Numbered from the stretch's first letter, positions 28,595-38,295 are shown. The stretch: 64,000 nucleotides of DNA from JASLCR01 sp964384345 (GCA_964384345.1 CAYLKD010000005.1:9776-73775); one strand, 5' to 3'. Notes: generated by a model not told the origin, from the sequence alone. Program-made: numbers and translations.

Positions 28595-29199
28595 TGCTGC
28601 GATTACTCTTTTTACTCCTTTTGGTTGCATTAATGGGAACGCTTGCGCTCGGCGCCTATCTTTCACCCGATGATTTATCGCGCTGTGGACCATCGCCATC
28701 AGCCGCGAATGGATGTCAAAAAGCTGATGCTATTGTCGCAGTTAGCGGTGGCAATACATCAATCCGTGCAGCAGAGGCCATTAACTTATATAAACAAGGT
28801 TGGGGAAAATACTTGGTATTTTCTGGTGCGGCCAAAGATATGAGCGGCCCCAGTAATGCTGATGTCATGAAACAACAAGCCGAGTCGGCAGGTGTGCCAG
28901 CAAGTGTTATTAAAGTTGATGGTAGTTCGCAAACAACACATCAAAATGCTGAGCAAATCGACCAGCTTGTGAAGTCCGACGATGTCTCAAACATCATTGT
29001 TGTCACTTCACCCTATCATCAGCGAAGAGCTGGACTCGAATTTGAGCGTATTATGGGCAATAACGCGACGGTCCGCAATCACCCAGCGGCAAATGATCCG
29101 GATTGGCCTACGCTATGGTGGGTAACACCACGCGGTTGGTGGCTCGCTGGAAGTGAGATTATCAAAATAGTCTTTACGCACGTTGGAGAATCGTCATGA
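28594..29199 (+). CDS. YdcF/SanA-like DUF218 membrane protein
   Basis: A 201-aa protein with an N-terminal membrane helix (LLFLLLLVALMGTLALGAYL) and a DUF218 domain: ADAIVAVSGGNTSIRAAEA, KYLVFSGAAKDMSG and VVTSPYHQRRAGLEF. The family is linked to envelope and vancomycin-sensitivity phenotypes; the reaction is not settled. Start and stop overlap both neighbours by 1-4 bp, so it is in the desulfurase-mnmA operon. Confidence 0.85.
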   Translation: MLRLLFLLLLVALMGTLALGAYLSPDDLSRCGPSPSAANGCQKADAIVAVSGGNTSIRAAEAINLYKQGWGKYLVFSGAAKDMSGPSNADVMKQQAESAGVPASVIKVDGSSQTTHQNAEQIDQLVKSDDVSNIIVVTSPYHQRRAGLEFERIMGNNATVRNHPAANDPDWPTLWWVTPRGWWLAGSEIIKIVFTHVGESS

Positions 29200-30224
29200 G
29201 TCATGTATTTGTCGGAATGAGCGGCGGCGTTGATTCATCGCTCACCGCTGCACTTTTAGTTGAACAAGGACACACTGTTACTGGCGTGTATATGAAAAAC
29301 TGGACCCAGGACCTACCTGGTATGAAATGTCCGTGGGCGGATGATCTTGCCGATGCAAAGCGTGTTGCTGTTCATCTTGGTATTGATTTTCGTGTCTTTG
29401 ACTTTGAAAAAGAATATCGACACAAAGTAGTAGAATACATGATCGATGAATATAAGCTTGGTCGAACACCTAATCCGGATATAATGTGCAATCAAGAGGT
29501 GAAATTCAGATTATTTTTGGATCTTGCTATAGAGCAAGGTGCTGAGTTCATTGCGACTGGCCATTATGCACGTACGTCGGGCGGTCAATTGCATCGTGCT
29601 GCCGATGACAACAAAGACCAAACATACTTTTTATATCGTGTGACTCATGAAGCGCTCAGCAAAACGATGTTCCCTTTGGGCGAATATACAAAGCCTATGG
29701 TGCGTACTATGGCCCAGGCGCGTGGATTAATTACTGCCGCGAAACGTGACTCACAAGGCATTTGTTTCGTTGGTCAAATAGGTATTCGCGATTTCTTGAG
29801 TCAATATGTGACAACAGTGCCTGGCCCTATTATTGATATGCAGACAGGTGCTACGCTCGCTCAGCATGACGGCGCTATTTTTTATACACTTGGCCAACGT
29901 CATGGTCTTGATGTAGGCGGGGGTTTACCGTATTACGTCGTGGGTAAAGACATGGATCAAAATATCGTGTATGTCAGTACGAAACTCGATGACAGTGAGC
30001 TATGGAAGAAGCACATTGTACTGACCAACCTGCATTGGATAAGTGGTAGTCCACCACAAAACGGTGACTATCAGATCCGCATCCGCCACCGAGCACCATT
30101 GATCACAGCGTTGCTTGCTAGCGATACACTTGAGCTATCAGAGCCTCAACGTGCAGTTACGTCAGGTCAATCAGTCGTAATTTACGATCAAAATGTGTGT
30201 CTTGGTGGCGGGATCGTTACGTAG
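29196..30224 (+). CDS. mnmA: tRNA-specific 2-thiouridylase MnmA
   Basis: A 342-aa enzyme that thiolates U34 of tRNAs for Lys, Glu and Gln. The PP-loop SGGVDSSL, the first catalytic cysteine in DIMCNQEVKF, GHYAR and the second in DSQGICFVG are all present. It receives sulfur ultimately from the desulfurase encoded two genes upstream. The 3' end is followed by 120 bp with only the alaS promoter. Confidence 0.95.
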   Translation: MSHVFVGMSGGVDSSLTAALLVEQGHTVTGVYMKNWTQDLPGMKCPWADDLADAKRVAVHLGIDFRVFDFEKEYRHKVVEYMIDEYKLGRTPNPDIMCNQEVKFRLFLDLAIEQGAEFIATGHYARTSGGQLHRAADDNKDQTYFLYRVTHEALSKTMFPLGEYTKPMVRTMAQARGLITAAKRDSQGICFVGQIGIRDFLSQYVTTVPGPIIDMQTGATLAQHDGAIFYTLGQRHGLDVGGGLPYYVVGKDMDQNIVYVSTKLDDSELWKKHIVLTNLHWISGSPPQNGDYQIRIRHRAPLITALLASDTLELSEPQRAVTSGQSVVIYDQNVCLGGGIVT

Positions 30225-30346
30225 TCCACCTACTACGTCGTTACTATATATAAAACACAAGTTGTACACTAACTTCAATTCATATTTTATGAACTATACA
30301 TTTTACCTCTACTGGCAAAAATATACCTCTGTTATACTAAAGTAAT

Positions 30347-32233
30347 ATGAATACCCAAGAAATCCGAAACGCGTACATTCGCTTTTTTGAAGAGCGATCT
30401 CATGTTGCAGTGGCGCGAGCACCACTTGTCCTTACAGACGATCCCACGACTTTATTTACTGGTTCGGGCATGCAGCCGATGATTCCGTATTTACTAGGCG
30501 CTAAGCATCAAGATGGTAAGCGCATCGTCGATTCACAGACGTGTCTTCGCGCTCAAGATATTGATGATATTGGCGACAATCGTCACACGACATTTTTTGA
30601 AATGCTCGGCAACTGGAGTATGGGCGATTACTTCAAAGAACAACAGATTCGATGGATGTGGGAGTTTCTTTCTGATGTCGTCAAACTTGATATGAGCAAC
30701 CTATATGTTACGTGTTATGGCGGTAATGATGCGCTCAATATTCCAAAAGACGACGAAGCAGCGAGTGTGTGGAGTGAATTGTTTGCGTCGGTACATTTAT
30801 CTCACAGTGCGGCAGACATTGGATCAGAAGAAGCTGGATATCAGCGTGGCATGAAGTCGGGTGAACGAATTTTTTATTATGATGGCAGCAAAAACTGGTG
30901 GAGTCGCAATGGCAACGAACAAAACACGCCGATCGGTGATCCATGCGGACCTGATAGCGAAATGTTCTACGATTTCGGAACGCCTCATGACACAAAATGG
31001 GGTGAGTTTTGTCATCCAAACTGTGATTGTGGTCGTTTCATGGAGATTGGCAACAACGTCTTCATGGCCTACAAAAAAGTTGCTGAAGGTCAGTTTGAAG
31101 AGCTCGAACAAAAGAATGTCGACCATGGTTCAGGCTTAGAGCGTATCGCTGCGGCAAAATTAAATGATCCTGATGTATTCAAAATTAGCCTTATGTGGCC
31201 AATCATCGAAAAACTCCAAACGCTCAGCGGCAAAAAGTATGAAGGTCACACCGAAAGTATGCGGGTGATTGCCGATCACTTGCGTGCGGCGACCTTCCTT
31301 GCCGTTGATGGCTGCGTGCCAAGCAACAAAGAGCAGGGCTATGTGATGCGTCGACTACTTCGTCGCGCGATTCGTTTTAGCTTTGAGCTTGGTATCGAAC
31401 AAAACTTCCTCGAGGAAATAGTGCCCGTCATTGCAGATTTGTACGTCTCTGATTTTCCTGAAGTCAAAGAACATCGCGACGAGGTGATTACAGTTTTGGT
31501 GAAAGAAGAAAAAGCCTTTAGACAAACAATTCGTAAGGGAATCAAAGAATTCACAAAAATGGCTGATGAAAAACCAGAAATTACTGGTCATGATTTGTTT
31601 GTTTTGTATGACACGTACGGTTTTCCTATGGAATTGTCAGTCGAAGAAGCCTTTCAGTGGAGCAAGCCACTCGAAGACAATTGGCGACATAATTTTGATG
31701 CAGCAATGCAGGAGCAACGTAACCGCTCGCGAACAGCGACAAAAGGTGAGTTCAAAGGTGGGCTTGGCGGTCAAGATCTTATTCATAAAAAATACCATAC
31801 TGCGACGCATCTTTTGCAGTCTGCGCTGCGTGAATTGTTTGGCACAGAACTACGGCAACACGGTAGTAACATCACCGAAGAGCGACTACGCTTTGATTTT
31901 AACTGCGAGCGAAAGCTGACGGATGATGAAGTGACACGCGCCGAAGAACTCGTTAACGGCTGGATTGTAGCTGATTTACCAGTCAGCTACAAACTATATC
32001 CTACTCAGGAAGCCCTCGACATGGGTGCGATTGGACCATTTGGTGAACGCTACGGCGACGAGGTAAAAGTCTATCAAATGGGTGAAGGTGATCACATTGC
32101 CTCACTTGAGATCTGCGGTGGTCCACACGTTGAACACACAGGTCAATTAGCTGAAGGTGGCAAAATCTTTAAGATCACAAAGCAAGAAGCAAGCTCTGCA
32201 GGAATTCGACGTATCAAAGCTGCGCTTGTTTAA
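30347..32233 (+). CDS. alaS: Alanyl-tRNA synthetase, short form
   Basis: A 628-aa class II synthetase. Motif 1-3 regions are clear (TTLFTGSGMQPMIPYL, FFEMLGNWSMGDYFK, NVDHGSGLERIAA), followed by YVMRRLLRRAIRF. The editing domain keeps HTATHLL and CGGPHVEHTG plus SSAGIRRIKA. The usual C-Ala/DHHA1 part is absent and the stretch between the recognition and editing domains is short, so it is about 240 residues below the common 870. The end looks intact (no frameshift seen). TGTTATACT lies 8 nt before the ATG. Confidence 0.94.
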   Translation: MNTQEIRNAYIRFFEERSHVAVARAPLVLTDDPTTLFTGSGMQPMIPYLLGAKHQDGKRIVDSQTCLRAQDIDDIGDNRHTTFFEMLGNWSMGDYFKEQQIRWMWEFLSDVVKLDMSNLYVTCYGGNDALNIPKDDEAASVWSELFASVHLSHSAADIGSEEAGYQRGMKSGERIFYYDGSKNWWSRNGNEQNTPIGDPCGPDSEMFYDFGTPHDTKWGEFCHPNCDCGRFMEIGNNVFMAYKKVAEGQFEELEQKNVDHGSGLERIAAAKLNDPDVFKISLMWPIIEKLQTLSGKKYEGHTESMRVIADHLRAATFLAVDGCVPSNKEQGYVMRRLLRRAIRFSFELGIEQNFLEEIVPVIADLYVSDFPEVKEHRDEVITVLVKEEKAFRQTIRKGIKEFTKMADEKPEITGHDLFVLYDTYGFPMELSVEEAFQWSKPLEDNWRHNFDAAMQEQRNRSRTATKGEFKGGLGGQDLIHKKYHTATHLLQSALRELFGTELRQHGSNITEERLRFDFNCERKLTDDEVTRAEELVNGWIVADLPVSYKLYPTQEALDMGAIGPFGERYGDEVKVYQMGEGDHIASLEICGGPHVEHTGQLAEGGKIFKITKQEASSAGIRRIKAALV

Positions 32234-32294
32234 TCTGCGTTGTATTGCCAATTTTTCTTCTAGAATCATAAGTAGTATATAATAGAAATCACTT

Positions 32295-33569
32295 ATGGTA
32301 TTAGAAAAATTGCGGGCAATGAGAGCTAAGCGTCAGGAATCTGACGATCGACAACATATTGTTGCCTTAGACATCGGAACAGAGTTTGTAAAAGCCTTAA
32401 TCGCTAATGTTGCAGATGACAAATTAACTATTGTTGGTGTTGGTCGCGTACGGCAAGATATCAGCGATATGCATTCAGGTGCTATCGCCGACATTGCTGG
32501 CGTTGTCCAAAACTGTGAAGACGCACTAGCGGAGGCGGAGGAGCAAGCAGGTTTACAAGCAAAACGTGTCATCATTGGTATAGCGGGTGAACTTGTAAAA
32601 GGTGTGACGAACACCATTCGTTACCGTCGTCCACAGCCAGATCGACCGTTGGACGAAGCTGAAATGGAATTCATTATTGAAAAAGTCCAGGAGCGAGCCC
32701 AGGGTAAGGCGCAAAAACAAATTGCACTCGAAACGGGCAACGAAGAAGTCGAAGTAAAACTTGTGAACTCTGCGCTCGTGAGCATACATATCGATGGCTA
32801 TAAAGTCAGTAACCCAATAGGTTTCCAGGGAAAAGACATCGCGGTCCAGATTTATACCGCATTTGCTCCAATGGTGCATATTGGTGCTCTCGAACGAGTT
32901 GCTGATGAACTCGCGCTAGAGCTACTTGCGGTCGCAGCAGAACCATTTGCAGTGTCACGAAGTGTGCTCGGCAATGACGCAAGCAGTTCGTTTACCGCAA
33001 TTTTGGCTGACGTAGGTGGTGGAACGACCGATATCGCTGTTGTCAACGACGGTGGAGTCGAGGGAACTCGGATGTTCGGTATCGGTGGTCGTAGTTTCAC
33101 GCGAACGATTGCTAGCGAAATGGACCTAAGTTATGACTCTGCAGAAAAATTAAAGGTCAATCTCGATCACGAAAAAATCAAAGTGAGCGTCAAAGCCGAA
33201 GCGCAAAAAGCAATTGCAAAGACGCTTGACGTATGGGTAGCCGGTGTTGAACTTGCTCTTAGTGAATTTGATTCGGTCGATCATTTACCAAACCGAATAT
33301 TGCTGTGTGGCGGTGGCTCTAGCTTGAAACAACTTGTCGAAGCTCTAGAAAATGGTGATTGGTACAAAGAACTTCCATTTACGAAACGACCGACTGTGCA
33401 GCTAATCCAGACAAGTGAGGTTATCGGAATCGAAGACACAACAGATAAAGCAAGTGACCACACATTCATTACCGCTATGGGCTTGCTAAGGGTTGGCTAT
33501 GATACAATGATGGGTGGAAATGATGCGGGTAGCATAAAAGAAAAAGTAAATAGGATTCTCAGAATCTAG
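32295..33569 (+). CDS. ftsA: FtsA/PilM-like actin-fold ATPase
   Basis: A 424-aa actin/HSP70-fold protein: HIVALDIGTEFVKALIA near residue 22, an inserted domain at about 90-190, and ADVGGGTTDIAVV and RILLCGGGSSL in the second half. FtsA links FtsZ to the membrane; PilM does the same in pilus assembly. The usual C-terminal amphipathic helix is possible at KEKVNRILRI. The neighbour downstream is a membrane protein, which would fit either role. I favour FtsA by resemblance; the exact role is inference. Confidence 0.75.
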   Translation: MVLEKLRAMRAKRQESDDRQHIVALDIGTEFVKALIANVADDKLTIVGVGRVRQDISDMHSGAIADIAGVVQNCEDALAEAEEQAGLQAKRVIIGIAGELVKGVTNTIRYRRPQPDRPLDEAEMEFIIEKVQERAQGKAQKQIALETGNEEVEVKLVNSALVSIHIDGYKVSNPIGFQGKDIAVQIYTAFAPMVHIGALERVADELALELLAVAAEPFAVSRSVLGNDASSSFTAILADVGGGTTDIAVVNDGGVEGTRMFGIGGRSFTRTIASEMDLSYDSAEKLKVNLDHEKIKVSVKAEAQKAIAKTLDVWVAGVELALSEFDSVDHLPNRILLCGGGSSLKQLVEALENGDWYKELPFTKRPTVQLIQTSEVIGIEDTTDKASDHTFITAMGLLRVGYDTMMGGNDAGSIKEKVNRILRI

Positions 33570-33570
33570 C

Positions 33571-35172
33571 ATGAATAAAGACGTTATCTATATCGATGTC
33601 GAAGACGACATCACGGCGATCATTGGTAAGGTCAAATCAAGCAAAGACAAAGTTGTTGCGCTTGTGCCTCCGAAGCGTGTCGGCGTACTTCAGAGCGCAG
33701 TAAATCTGCGTTTGCTTGCTCGTGCGGCAAAACAAAGCGACAAACACCTTGCACTCGTTACAAACAATCAATCGCTGATTGCACTCGCCAGTGCAGCATC
33801 GATACCGGTTGCCAAAAATTTGCAGTCGAAGCCCGAGCTTGCCGAAATCCCAGCGCTCAGCGTTGATGATGAAGACGATATTATTGATGGGGGTGACTTA
33901 CCAATAGGAGAACACGCTAAGCAAGCTGAAGATACGACAAGTGACGTTCGATCGGCTGAAATGGTTGCAGCTCTTGCGGCAGCTCCAACTGCTGACCAGG
34001 CTCCGGTAAAACCTAAAGTCAAAAAAAATCGAGTACCTAACTTTGATACGTTTCGCAAAAAAATGTTGTTTATCGGTCTCGCAGTAGTAGCACTGATACT
34101 TTTTCTGATCTGGGCTCTCTTCATAGCACCTCGAGCGACTGTCGTTATCAGCGCGAAAACAAACAGCTCATCGATCAATGTGCCTGTAACGCTTACGACG
34201 CTCGCCTCAACTGATAGTGCTGCAAACACGCTCAAAGCGACTCTACAGCAGCAAGAAGCAGATAAAACACAGTCGTTTACTGCAACCGGCAAAAAAGACG
34301 CCGGTTCAAAAGCAAAGGGAACTGTTACATTCTCCACCGATTCAATTAGTGTGGCTAGCCGTAATCCTACCATTCCTGCCGGCACGCGCTTGACTTCATC
34401 GAGTGGTCAAGTGTTTGTCACCGACACGAGTGTCACGCTCAGTTTGTCTAACTCGAGCGACTCAAGCACAGTGACCGCTGCTGAAAATGGTTCTGCCTAT
34501 AATGCAGCGAGCGGTGATGTGTCCGGTACGCCAAATGGCGTTTCAGGTGCATTCGATGGTCCAACGTCTGGTGGTCTCACAAAAATGATTACCGTTGTAT
34601 CTAATGATGATGTGCTCAAAGCAAAACTACAAATTGCCGAAAGTAATACTGACGATATCAAAAAAATGTTGACGAGCAAGTTTCCTACTGGCAGTCTCGT
34701 CGTCGATCAAAGCTTTGCGGTTGATTACGGAGATGTAAAAGTTTCTCCTGCAGTCGGCGAGGAGGCAACTCAAGCTACGCTTTCAACTACGGTTGCGTAC
34801 AAATTGTATGGTGTAGAAAAAAGCCAAATAGATAACTTCCTCAATTCATATCTCGCGAAACAATTAAATAGTTCTTCGACACAGCGTGTGTATAAAAATG
34901 GGGCAGACGGTGCATTGTTCCAAGATGCAACAACTGTAGAAAATGGCGCAAAAGCAACATTGATCGCGACTGCACAGCTTGGTCCGAAGATAGATGATGC
35001 CGCCGTAAAAAATCAGTCCAAGGGTAAGCGATATGGTGATATTCAACAAAGTATCGAATCTATACAAGGAGTGGAATCCGTCGATGTCAAATTCTTCCCA
35101 TTCTGGGTGAATACCGTACCATCGAACGATTCACGTATAACAATTGAATTCAAGCTGGATGAGTCAAAGTAG
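33571..35172 (+). CDS. Membrane-anchored baseplate-J-like protein
   Basis: A 533-aa protein. The N-terminal 110 residues form a Rossmann-like alpha/beta unit (DVIYIDVEDDITAIIGKV). A single membrane helix follows (FIGLAVVALILFLIWALFI, about 172-190), and the outside part begins APRATVVISAKT with Ser/Thr-rich beta repeats resembling baseplate J/gp47-like proteins of CPR genomes. It starts 1 bp after the FtsA-like gene, suggesting a joint membrane complex. Function unknown. Confidence 0.65.
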   Translation: MNKDVIYIDVEDDITAIIGKVKSSKDKVVALVPPKRVGVLQSAVNLRLLARAAKQSDKHLALVTNNQSLIALASAASIPVAKNLQSKPELAEIPALSVDDEDDIIDGGDLPIGEHAKQAEDTTSDVRSAEMVAALAAAPTADQAPVKPKVKKNRVPNFDTFRKKMLFIGLAVVALILFLIWALFIAPRATVVISAKTNSSSINVPVTLTTLASTDSAANTLKATLQQQEADKTQSFTATGKKDAGSKAKGTVTFSTDSISVASRNPTIPAGTRLTSSSGQVFVTDTSVTLSLSNSSDSSTVTAAENGSAYNAASGDVSGTPNGVSGAFDGPTSGGLTKMITVVSNDDVLKAKLQIAESNTDDIKKMLTSKFPTGSLVVDQSFAVDYGDVKVSPAVGEEATQATLSTTVAYKLYGVEKSQIDNFLNSYLAKQLNSSSTQRVYKNGADGALFQDATTVENGAKATLIATAQLGPKIDDAAVKNQSKGKRYGDIQQSIESIQGVESVDVKFFPFWVNTVPSNDSRITIEFKLDESK

Positions 35173-35569
35173 AAAGTATCTTTGTCTCGACATTGGTACC
35201 GTCCGTATCGGTATAGCAGTCGCTGACCAAACGGTGCGTATCGCTGTCGCGTACGACACAATTGCGATGAATGAACCATCTTTTCGATCAGATGTCGCAG
35301 GCCTTATAACGGCTCTCGAAATCGATACGGTTGTTTTGGGGTATCCAAGAAACCAATCAGGAGATGCGACAGCGCAATCATCATACGTCCTAGCGCGTGG
35401 TGCAGAGCTGGATGATCTTGGCGTAGAGGTGGTATATCAAGATGAATCATTGACAAGTGTTATCGCTGAACAGCGGCTAAAAGCGCGCTCCGGAGATTAC
35501 ACTAAGGCAGATATAGACGCAGAAGCAGCGACGATCATCCTTCAAGATTATTTGGAGTTACACGCATGA
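35159..35569 (+). CDS. ruvX: RuvX/YqgF Holliday-junction resolvase-like RNase H-fold protein
   Basis: A 136-aa protein with the family motifs LCLDIGTVRIGIAVAD, VVLGYPRNQSGD and YQDESLTSV. In bacteria it takes part in pre-16S rRNA processing. The ATG at 35159 (14-bp overlap with the preceding gene) fits the family N-terminus better than the earlier 35144. Confidence 0.88.
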   Translation: MSQSRKYLCLDIGTVRIGIAVADQTVRIAVAYDTIAMNEPSFRSDVAGLITALEIDTVVLGYPRNQSGDATAQSSYVLARGAELDDLGVEVVYQDESLTSVIAEQRLKARSGDYTKADIDAEAATIILQDYLELHA

Positions 35570-36750
35570 ACGATATTCGGCCCCCACGTCAAAACACACC
35601 ACAACCTTCTCCGCCATCAGTGGACACAGGAAAACAGAATGAAATACCACATGGTGAACCGACTGTGCCCGTAGAACTTCCGGCACTCGATCTATCTCAG
35701 GCTACCCCGCATTCATTGGAGTATAAACCATCTCGGCACATTGTACGAAAAGTGTTTATTGTGTTACTTGCATTGATAGCTCTTCTGGCAGCAGTCTCTC
35801 TTGTCGCGTACGAGACAAGTCTTGCTCCACGTACGAAGAGTGACCAGGCGAAGAGTGTACGCGTGACTGTCGATGAAGGAATGAGCCCTTCTTCAATTGC
35901 GGATCTTCTTGAAGAAAACCAATTAATTCGAAGCGCATTTGCATTCCGTATATACAGCAAAATTCATCAGCTAGGCAATCGTTTACAAGCCGGTACCTAC
36001 AGTCTTTCATCAAGTATGTCATCAAAAGATATAGCAAAAGCTCTGACATCTGGTTCAACTGAAAGCCTTACGGTGACATTTCTACCTGGGGCGACAGTGG
36101 CGCAAGATAAAAAGGTGCTCCTCGATGCTGGATATAGCGCTGCAGAAATTGATGCAGCTTTCAGTAAGCAATATAATCATCCGTTGTTCATGACAAAACC
36201 AGCATCAGCTGATCTGGAAGGCTATATTTACGGAGAAACGTACAAATTTTCTGCTTCCGCAACGGTCGAAGATATTTTAACAACTACGTTCGATGAATTT
36301 TATGCCGTCATCAAAGCAGATAAACTGACCGAAGGCTTTAAATCTCAAGGGCTTAGCTTGTATCAGGGTATTACACTGGCCTCAATTATCCAGCGTGAGG
36401 TGAACACACCTACTGATATGCGCCAAGTCGCTCAAGTTTTTCTTTTGCGTCTTAAGGACGATATATCTCTTGGCTCCGACGTCACGTACCAATATGCAGC
36501 TGATAAAATGGGCGTCGCACGCGATCCTAGCCTCGCTTCACCCTATAATACTCGAGTAGTAAAAGGCTTACCTCCGGGTCCAATTTCTGCACCTGGTAAA
36601 TCTGCACTTGATGCAGTGGCAAATCCGGCAGCTGGTGACTACGTGTTTTTTCTCAGTGGTGACGACGACAAAACATACTTTGCTCGTACCCAGGCAGAGC
36701 ACGAAAAAAATATTGCCGATCACTGCCAAAAAAAGTGTCAGATTCTTTAA
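35566..36750 (+). CDS. mltG: Endolytic murein transglycosylase MltG
   Basis: A 394-aa inner-membrane enzyme that cleaves nascent glycan strands. After a 60-residue proline-rich tail comes a membrane helix (KVFIVLLALIALLAAVSLVAY), then the LysM-like region and the YceG catalytic domain with LEGYIYGETYKF, the catalytic Glu in ASIIQREV and SDVTYQYA, PYNTR and LPPGPI. It overlaps ruvX by 4 bp. Confidence 0.92.
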   Translation: MNDIRPPRQNTPQPSPPSVDTGKQNEIPHGEPTVPVELPALDLSQATPHSLEYKPSRHIVRKVFIVLLALIALLAAVSLVAYETSLAPRTKSDQAKSVRVTVDEGMSPSSIADLLEENQLIRSAFAFRIYSKIHQLGNRLQAGTYSLSSSMSSKDIAKALTSGSTESLTVTFLPGATVAQDKKVLLDAGYSAAEIDAAFSKQYNHPLFMTKPASADLEGYIYGETYKFSASATVEDILTTTFDEFYAVIKADKLTEGFKSQGLSLYQGITLASIIQREVNTPTDMRQVAQVFLLRLKDDISLGSDVTYQYAADKMGVARDPSLASPYNTRVVKGLPPGPISAPGKSALDAVANPAAGDYVFFLSGDDDKTYFARTQAEHEKNIADHCQKKCQIL

Positions 36751-36771
36751 AAAACATAGCATAATAATATA

Positions 36772-36800
36772 TTGACAATAAAATCAAGCATTGGTACAAT
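36772..36800 (+). promoter_or_regulatory. Sigma70-type promoter of the LysM-CHAP gene
   Basis: TTGACA (36772-36777), 17-bp spacer, TACAAT (36795-36800). Unlike most promoters here it has a full -35 box and drives a leader of about 200 nt. Confidence 0.75.
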
Positions 36801-36980
36801 GAATATCAGCACATTACGAATACATTGTTGGAGAAGTGATACGTCACATCTTTCACAGTCGACGTAATGAGCCTACCAAAACTGTCGTACGGACACCGAA
36901 TTAGAACAATTTTGCTAAATACTAACTAACATAATCGGTCGAACACACGTGTCCCATTCCTGCGAGAAGTAAGACATATT

Positions 36981-37004
36981 ATGGTAGAAGCCTACAAGGA
37001 GTAA
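36981..37004 (+). CDS. Possible leader-peptide uORF MVEAYKE
   Basis: ATG at 36981, seven codons and a TAA at 37002-37004. Its last codons contain the AAGGAG that would serve the next gene, and its stop is 2-4 nt before the candidate CTG or GTG start. This layout allows translational coupling. Too short to be certain. Confidence 0.3.
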   Translation: MVEAYKE

Positions 37005-37006
37005 TC

Positions 37007-38218
37007 CTGTGGCAGGAGAATCAAATTCGTACTCAGAATGTATCAGGTGCAATCATTACACCGTCAAAAGCGCTAAAAACGTCGCTGATTTCTAAAAGTA
37101 AAAAATCTCATGCTAAAGCATACATTCCTGGACCAAAAATAGCCGGCTACGTCGGTGTGTTTCTTTTATTGGTAGGAATTGTGGCAATTGGCTACCAAAA
37201 CCCAGAACATGATCGTACGGTTGCAAATCAGACCGTTGTCACAAATGGTCTTGCAACCGTCAATCAAGCCGCAAAAGATACAAAACAAGCTCCGTCAGTT
37301 GATGAAATAGTAGCGACAGATGTCGCAGCTAGTCTAACGGAGCGTGCCAATCTTCCACTTGCCTCAAATGTCGCGAATACAGCGCTATCACTTGCAGCGA
37401 AAAGCGAACTTGCTCAGACAGATGATACAACAATTTCAAAGCCACAAATTGTGCAATCATCAACCGGACGCAGTATGCAAACATATGTTGGCGTCGTAGG
37501 AGATACTATTCCTGCTCTCGCTGCCAAATACGGCGTGAGTGCAGACACAATTCGGTGGGCAAACAATCTCACGACTGACAACGTTAACCCAGGTCAAAAA
37601 TTGACAATCTTACCAGTTAGCGGTGTGCTGTATACTGTCAAATCTGGAGACACCGTACAGACTATTTCCGAAAAATATCAGGCTAATAGTCAACGTGTCA
37701 TCTCATATAATGACTTAGACCTTTCGGGTGCAAAAGAGGGCCAACAGCTTATTCTACCTGGTGGTGTTCTCCCTGAAAATGAACGACCTGGCTACGTTGC
37801 TCCTGTTGCGGCAGTCGCTGCACCATCACAAGGATATTCTGATAGAGGTGGCTACGTTATCAATTCAAATGTAGGCGTCTCAGCTGGAAATCGTTATGCT
37901 TATGGAAACTGTACGTGGTATGCATACAACCGCCGTGCTCAGCTCGGACGTCCTGTCGGAAGTTTCTGGGGTAATGCAAATACGTGGGGCGTTAATGCTC
38001 GTGCAGCTGGCTACCAAGTCGACTACACGCCATCAGCGGGTGCAGTACTCGTCGACGGTGCTGGCTATTATGGCCACGTGGCCGTTGTCGAAAGTGTCCA
38101 GCCAAACGGTGATATCGTCGTCAGTGAAATGAATAACTACGCCTACGGTGGATTCGGTATCGTGAATAACCGCACGATCTCAGCTGGTCAAGCTAGTTCA
38201 TACCAGTACATTCACTAG
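37007..38218 (+). CDS. Cell-wall hydrolase with two LysM and a CHAP domain
   Basis: An exported peptidoglycan hydrolase. A membrane helix (GYVGVFLLLVGIVAIGY) is followed by two LysM domains (YVGVVGDTIPALAAKYGV and YTVKSGDTVQTISEKY) and a C-terminal CHAP amidase/endopeptidase domain with Cys in YGNCTWYAYNRR and His in GYYGHVAVVE. The start is unresolved: the frame has no ATG, GTG or TTG before a GTG at 37157, which lies inside the membrane helix. The open frame continues upstream to 37007, where CTG follows AAGGAG by 5 nt. A GTG at 37009 is in another frame and ends after 28 codons. Either the CTG is used or an indel exists. Confidence 0.8.
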   Translation: MWQENQIRTQNVSGAIITPSKALKTSLISKSKKSHAKAYIPGPKIAGYVGVFLLLVGIVAIGYQNPEHDRTVANQTVVTNGLATVNQAAKDTKQAPSVDEIVATDVAASLTERANLPLASNVANTALSLAAKSELAQTDDTTISKPQIVQSSTGRSMQTYVGVVGDTIPALAAKYGVSADTIRWANNLTTDNVNPGQKLTILPVSGVLYTVKSGDTVQTISEKYQANSQRVISYNDLDLSGAKEGQQLILPGGVLPENERPGYVAPVAAVAAPSQGYSDRGGYVINSNVGVSAGNRYAYGNCTWYAYNRRAQLGRPVGSFWGNANTWGVNARAAGYQVDYTPSAGAVLVDGAGYYGHVAVVESVQPNGDIVVSEMNNYAYGGFGIVNNRTISAGQASSYQYIH

Positions 38219-38240
38219 TTCTTTGCAGCTATATCATTAC

Positions 38241-38270
38241 AAAAACACCGGTCATCTCACCGGTGTTTTT
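38241..38270 (+). terminator. Rho-independent terminator of the LysM-CHAP gene
   Basis: AAAAACACCGGT and ACCGGTGTTTTT form a perfect 12-bp stem with a CATCTC loop and a T tract, 22 bp after the stop codon. Confidence 0.9.
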
Positions 38271-38295
38271 GATATCATGCTACACTAGTAACATA

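Noticed and set aside
36808..37006. c-di-AMP (ydaO) riboswitch in the leader of the LysM-CHAP gene
   Set aside because: The gene type fits, but I could not trace the conserved core of that riboswitch in the leader.
37009..37095. A 28-codon gene from the GTG at 37009
   Set aside because: It is well placed after AAGGAG, but its sequence looks random and the other frame continues into the LysM protein, so it is more likely a sign of an unusual start or an indel.
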